In this document: in pieces, positions 61,100-64,000 of the stretch | Numbering within the stretch: the first letter of the stretch is position 1 | Layout of the letters: the number at the start of each line of letters is the position of its first letter | DNA from: Scolanthus callimorphus | Taxonomy: Eukaryota; Cnidaria; Anthozoa; Actiniaria; Edwardsiidae | NCBI GenBank assembly: GCA_033964015.1 | Contig: CM066925.1 | Location: 10,710,204 to 10,774,203, forward strand | Direction of reading: 5' to 3' | DNA length: 64,000 nucleotides | Program-made: the position numbers and the translations under genes | The notes under the pieces: model-generated | Seen by the model: the letters and a program-made list of their open reading frames with translations, nothing else | What the model was told of the DNA's origin: nothing | The model's database searches: none

Positions 61100-61420
61100 C
61101 AGAAACATATAAGTGAGTTGAAACGTGTAACACACATACATTGCTTTAGTGCCAAGCTGCGGAATATTCGCAGAATAAACAATTGAACTGATTTTGAAAA
61201 TAATGTTGTTGAAAGACTTCAAGATGTCGAATGTTAGTATATTATCACTTTCCACTGTTGCTCTACTTTATTTAAGCGAAAAATGAAATATTATGCAAAT
61301 AAACCCTGCTTGGGTTAGCAGTCGAGAGTTCATTATTGACCAAATATGGTCATAAACTCGATACGAATAATCCGAAGCTTGGTTCATCGTTACATGTTTC
61401 AACTAAGTTATATGTTTCTG
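61100..61420. mobile_element. hAT-like MITE, copy 3 of 3
   Basis: 321 bp, CAGAAACATATAAGTGAGTT...AACTAAGTTATATGTTTCTG, terminal inverted repeats of about 30 bp. GGACCGACC occurs at both edges (61092-61100 and 61420-61428), overlapping the terminal base. It is the best-preserved pair of ends of the family. Confidence 0.85.
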
Positions 61421-61722
61421 GACCGACCTAAAGCCGGTAAATAACTTATTTATTTTTTTCCAACTCAAAAATTTGACTTTTTTCGATGAAAACAAGCGCG
61501 CGAAAATGGTTACCGTGAGCTAGGCCAGAGATAGGAAAATATTGCCCCGCGCGCGCGCTCTGAGAACCAATCAGAATGCAGGATTCGTTATCGTGCCCTC
61601 GAGGAAAAAAATAAATTTCCATATCAACCGTTGCTGGGGTAACGGATAAAGAAATAAAAAATCTTAATGACTGATTGGTCGAGACGCGACTTTTTTGTCG
61701 AAAATCAGTTGCCTGAGTAATT

Positions 61723-62175
61723 CCAGTGGGGGGGGGGGGGGACTTCATATTTTTTGGTCGTGGATGATCGTCGGAAATTTTCAGTTTCACCCCTAAAAGA
61801 TACCAAACATGACGTGGCTCAAATAATTTGTTACCCTAAAAAATACTCTAAAAGATGGAACCTTATGTGCCAAGTAGGCGCGAAGGAGACAGGTAACAGG
61901 TAAGACACCCAGCAAGAAATTTCCGTGTTTGACTAAAATGCTGCCTTAAATGTTGTTTGATTTATCGTCTTCTCATCGAGTAATCTCTGTTTCACGGTTT
62001 TCAGAGCACCATCATGAGACAAAGCAATTTGGCTATTTCGGACCTAAAAGATACCAATCTCCTTAAAATTTATTGAATATCAAGATCACCCCTAAAAGAG
62101 ACCAAATCCCCTTGATTTTAACCCCCTAAAGATACAACGATCATCCCGACCGAAAAATATGGGAGTCCCCGCGGG
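61723..62175. mobile_element. G/C-ended MITE, second element, with 8-bp target duplication
   Basis: 453 bp, left end CCAGTGGGGG...ATATTTTTTGGTCG and right end CGACCGAAAAATATGGGAGT. GAGTAATT is duplicated at 61715-61722 and 62176-62183. CCCCTAAAAGA(T/G)ACCAAA words recur inside. Its ends resemble those of the element at 60275, so both probably belong to one superfamily. Confidence 0.85.
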
Positions 62176-62183
62176 GAGTAATT

Positions 62184-62792
62184 ATACTAAAACAATTAGT
62201 CGCCTCGGGCTCCGTAAATATCAGCGAATATTTACGTCCCCTTAGACGACTAATTGTTGAATATATACCCAATTCAGCATAATTACTCAAGTGACTATAA
62301 GAAATTCCAGGCGCTGATTAGAGTCTCTTGGCAAAACTGTGATACCTGGCATCAGCCAGCTTATAACTGGAAAATTTGAGAACGAGAAATGCTAGTAAGC
62401 TGGTACACATCATTTTCACGAAATGGTAGGGGTGGTGAATGGTTGTTTGGAAAATCCAGAATTTCAAAAATATATATATATATATTTAATACATCGTGTG
62501 GCTGTTCGCATTCATTATTACGTTATATTTAATATATATTTAGGGCTTTTTGAAATCTCGGATTTTTTAAAAGCCATCTTGCAATCTTGTTTTTCTGCAA
62601 AAAATTACAGAAAATGTACAAGGAGCAATCTTTGATTCTCTCAATCTCGAAATTTCTAATCTCGCTGATTCTTAAAATCTCACATTAAACACTCACACTC
62701 ACTCACTATCAAGCTAAATATATAATTGATTATTACTCTATTTCATTAGGGCAACTTCCTGGTTTTATGCAGTTTTTGTTTCTCCAGACACA
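62184..62792. other. Intergenic, 3' flank of GLO1
   Basis: Holds a hairpin (CAATTAGTCGCC...AGACGACTAATTG, about 62194-62258) and an AT microsatellite near 62470. I see no gene. Confidence 0.5.
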
Positions 62793-63958
62793 TCACTGTT
62801 TTGCTTGTCCTTTGGCTGACGTGTCACTGTGGCAAATGTCTACAATCGCACTAGCATTCAAGATCTCAATCCAGTACTCATCTGGATCCTTGATAAATGC
62901 AATACCCTTCATCTTTCCTAAAGAAAATAAGTACTTGTTTGTCATTGTTTGATCCTAGAAATTATGCATACCCGACACATGGAAGGGGTGTGAGATATGA
63001 CCCCCCATTTGGAATTTCCAAATCCCTCTGCATGTTCATCTCACCAGGCTTTTAGACAAGAGCCTTTTCTTTTGCAAGCATCCATATTTCAAGAGCAATC
63101 CTATTACCACAGGTATTCCCCATCAGAAAACTGAAATGTGTGGTTCCAGAAAATATCCATCCCCCCCCCCAACTGGAAGGGTGTTGAAAAGTGACCTCCC
63201 ACCCTCTTTGGAATTTCCAAAGGATAGTACAGCTTTTGTATGGAAAATGCAGGTAAATTGACCCCCCCCCCCCCCTTCAAAAGAGGACAAGCTATTGAGA
63301 TGACTAATCAAATTCTGTGTTTGTATACCACATTTTAAAACATTGGGAGCTAACATCGCAATTACTTACCAGCATCTGGCTTTTTGACAAAATCAACACC
63401 AAGCTTCTCAAATCTCTCACAGGCTTTATAGACGTTGGGCACAACTACACCAATGTGGCCTGTAAGAGACAATATGACAAGAAAACACATGTGATGGGTC
63501 TTCATCTGTCTCAGATACAAAGTAGAAAAGAAGGATCACATCTTTGTTACAAATAGTACAAAATGAGTTGAAACATTGCTCTTATTTCAGGAGGGAGGCA
63601 TTGGGGCTTGTAGTTTCACGATTTTTGTCATTTTTTCTTTTTCTTTTCTTTTACGGTTTCAAATAAGTCAGCAGAGCAAGGTTTCAGTATTTTTTAATTA
63701 TTTTTTTTTCGGATTGTGTGGTTCCAGAAGATATCTATCCCCCCACAGAAGGGACTGGAAATTCCAGAGGGATGGGGGGTCAATTTACTTGATTTTTTCC
63801 ATACAAATACTGTATTTTCTCTGGAAATTCCAAAGGGGTGGGGGTGGGGGATGGATATTTTCTGGAACCACATATTATAAAAATACTAACCAAATCCTTT
63901 GGGTTCAGTGTTTCCATTGTGATGGGAGAAATTAGGATCTTTCTCAGTCCCCCAGTTG
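62793..63958 (-). CDS. GLO1: Glyoxalase I (lactoylglutathione lyase), 3' three exons
   Basis: Exons 63958-63891, 63459-63370 and 62917-62793 are in phase and end at TGA. They encode [56 protein letters not shown] and [15 protein letters not shown], the C-terminal half of GLO1. The zinc ligands His (GHIG) and Glu (WIEIL) are present. GLO1 is a cytosolic zinc enzyme that converts the methylglyoxal-glutathione hemithioacetal to S-lactoylglutathione. The tail after WIEILN is about 20 aa longer than the human end. The 5' exons lie beyond the right edge. Confidence 0.94.
63137..63280. mobile_element. TGTGTGGTTCCAG MITE, copy 2 of 3 (truncated)
   Basis: Starts TGTGTGGTTCCAGAAAATAT, continues GGAAGGGTGTTGAAAAGTGA and ends in a C-run. 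The right inverted end is absent. It lies in the last GLO1 intron. Confidence 0.75.
63715..63874. mobile_element. TGTGTGGTTCCAG MITE, copy 3 of 3
   Basis: 160 bp, TGTGTGGTTCCAGAAGATAT...ATATTTTCTGGAACCACA, with an inner CTGGAAATTCCA pair. It ends 17 bp from the GLO1 exon donor at 63890. Confidence 0.78.
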
Positions 63959-64000
63959 CTAGGAAATAAATAAATTTGCATGTGATTATTTTAGAATCAA

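Overview
This is a 64 kb piece of animal nuclear genome: AT-rich, intron-containing and full of short DNA-transposon relics. The gene set (CCDC61, COA6, DRC7, DCAF5, SLC30A6, GLO1, a LicD-type protein) is metazoan, and two genes (CCDC61 and DRC7) belong to motile cilia. Compact exons with long identity to vertebrate orthologues, many CCAATCA-bearing miniature elements and a tRNA-headed SINE make a cnidarian, probably an anthozoan, my best guess. That assignment is inference, not proof.

Layout. 1-6.3 kb is intergenic repeat: a pyrimidine-rich minisatellite, hairpins, TA- and TTAA-flanked elements and a 1.4 kb foldback. 6.3-13.5 kb (minus) is the most striking gene: a single 7.2 kb exon, broken by three one-base frameshifts, encoding about 45 ankyrin repeats, an IRE1-type kinase domain and a KEN ribonuclease domain, the same order as vertebrate RNase L. 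Upstream lies a 1 kb direct tandem duplication (14.07-16.10 kb). 16.1-22.0 kb (minus) is CCDC61. 22.4-23.8 kb (plus) is the tiny mitochondrial gene COA6, head-to-head with CCDC61. 24.5-36.5 kb (minus) is DRC7 in 17 coding exons, with a triplicated second-exon block. 36.8-44.1 kb (plus) is DCAF5, divergent from DRC7 across 384 bp that contain an RFX X-box-like palindrome. 46.8-56.4 kb (plus) is the zinc transporter SLC30A6, whose introns hold a Mutator-like foldback, a 5'-truncated LINE, a decayed hammerhead-ribozyme motif and a 20-bp minisatellite. 57.0-58.9 kb (minus) is a two-exon LicD/fukutin-type membrane protein. 62.8 kb to the right edge (minus) is the 3' part of glyoxalase I.

The genes do not form a pathway. 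CCDC61 (basal body) and DRC7 (axonemal nexin-dynein regulatory complex) are both ciliary and on the same strand, separated only by COA6. The candidate system most worth pursuing is the RNase L-like ankyrin-kinase-KEN protein. Its kinase motifs (Lys, HRD, DFG) and the KEN nuclease residues (Tyr, Arg-Asn, His at the IRE1 spacing) are all present, so it could be an active sensor-nuclease outside vertebrates. Exon boundaries were read by eye from GT/AG sites, reading phase and remembered orthologue sequence. Untranslated exons were not resolved.
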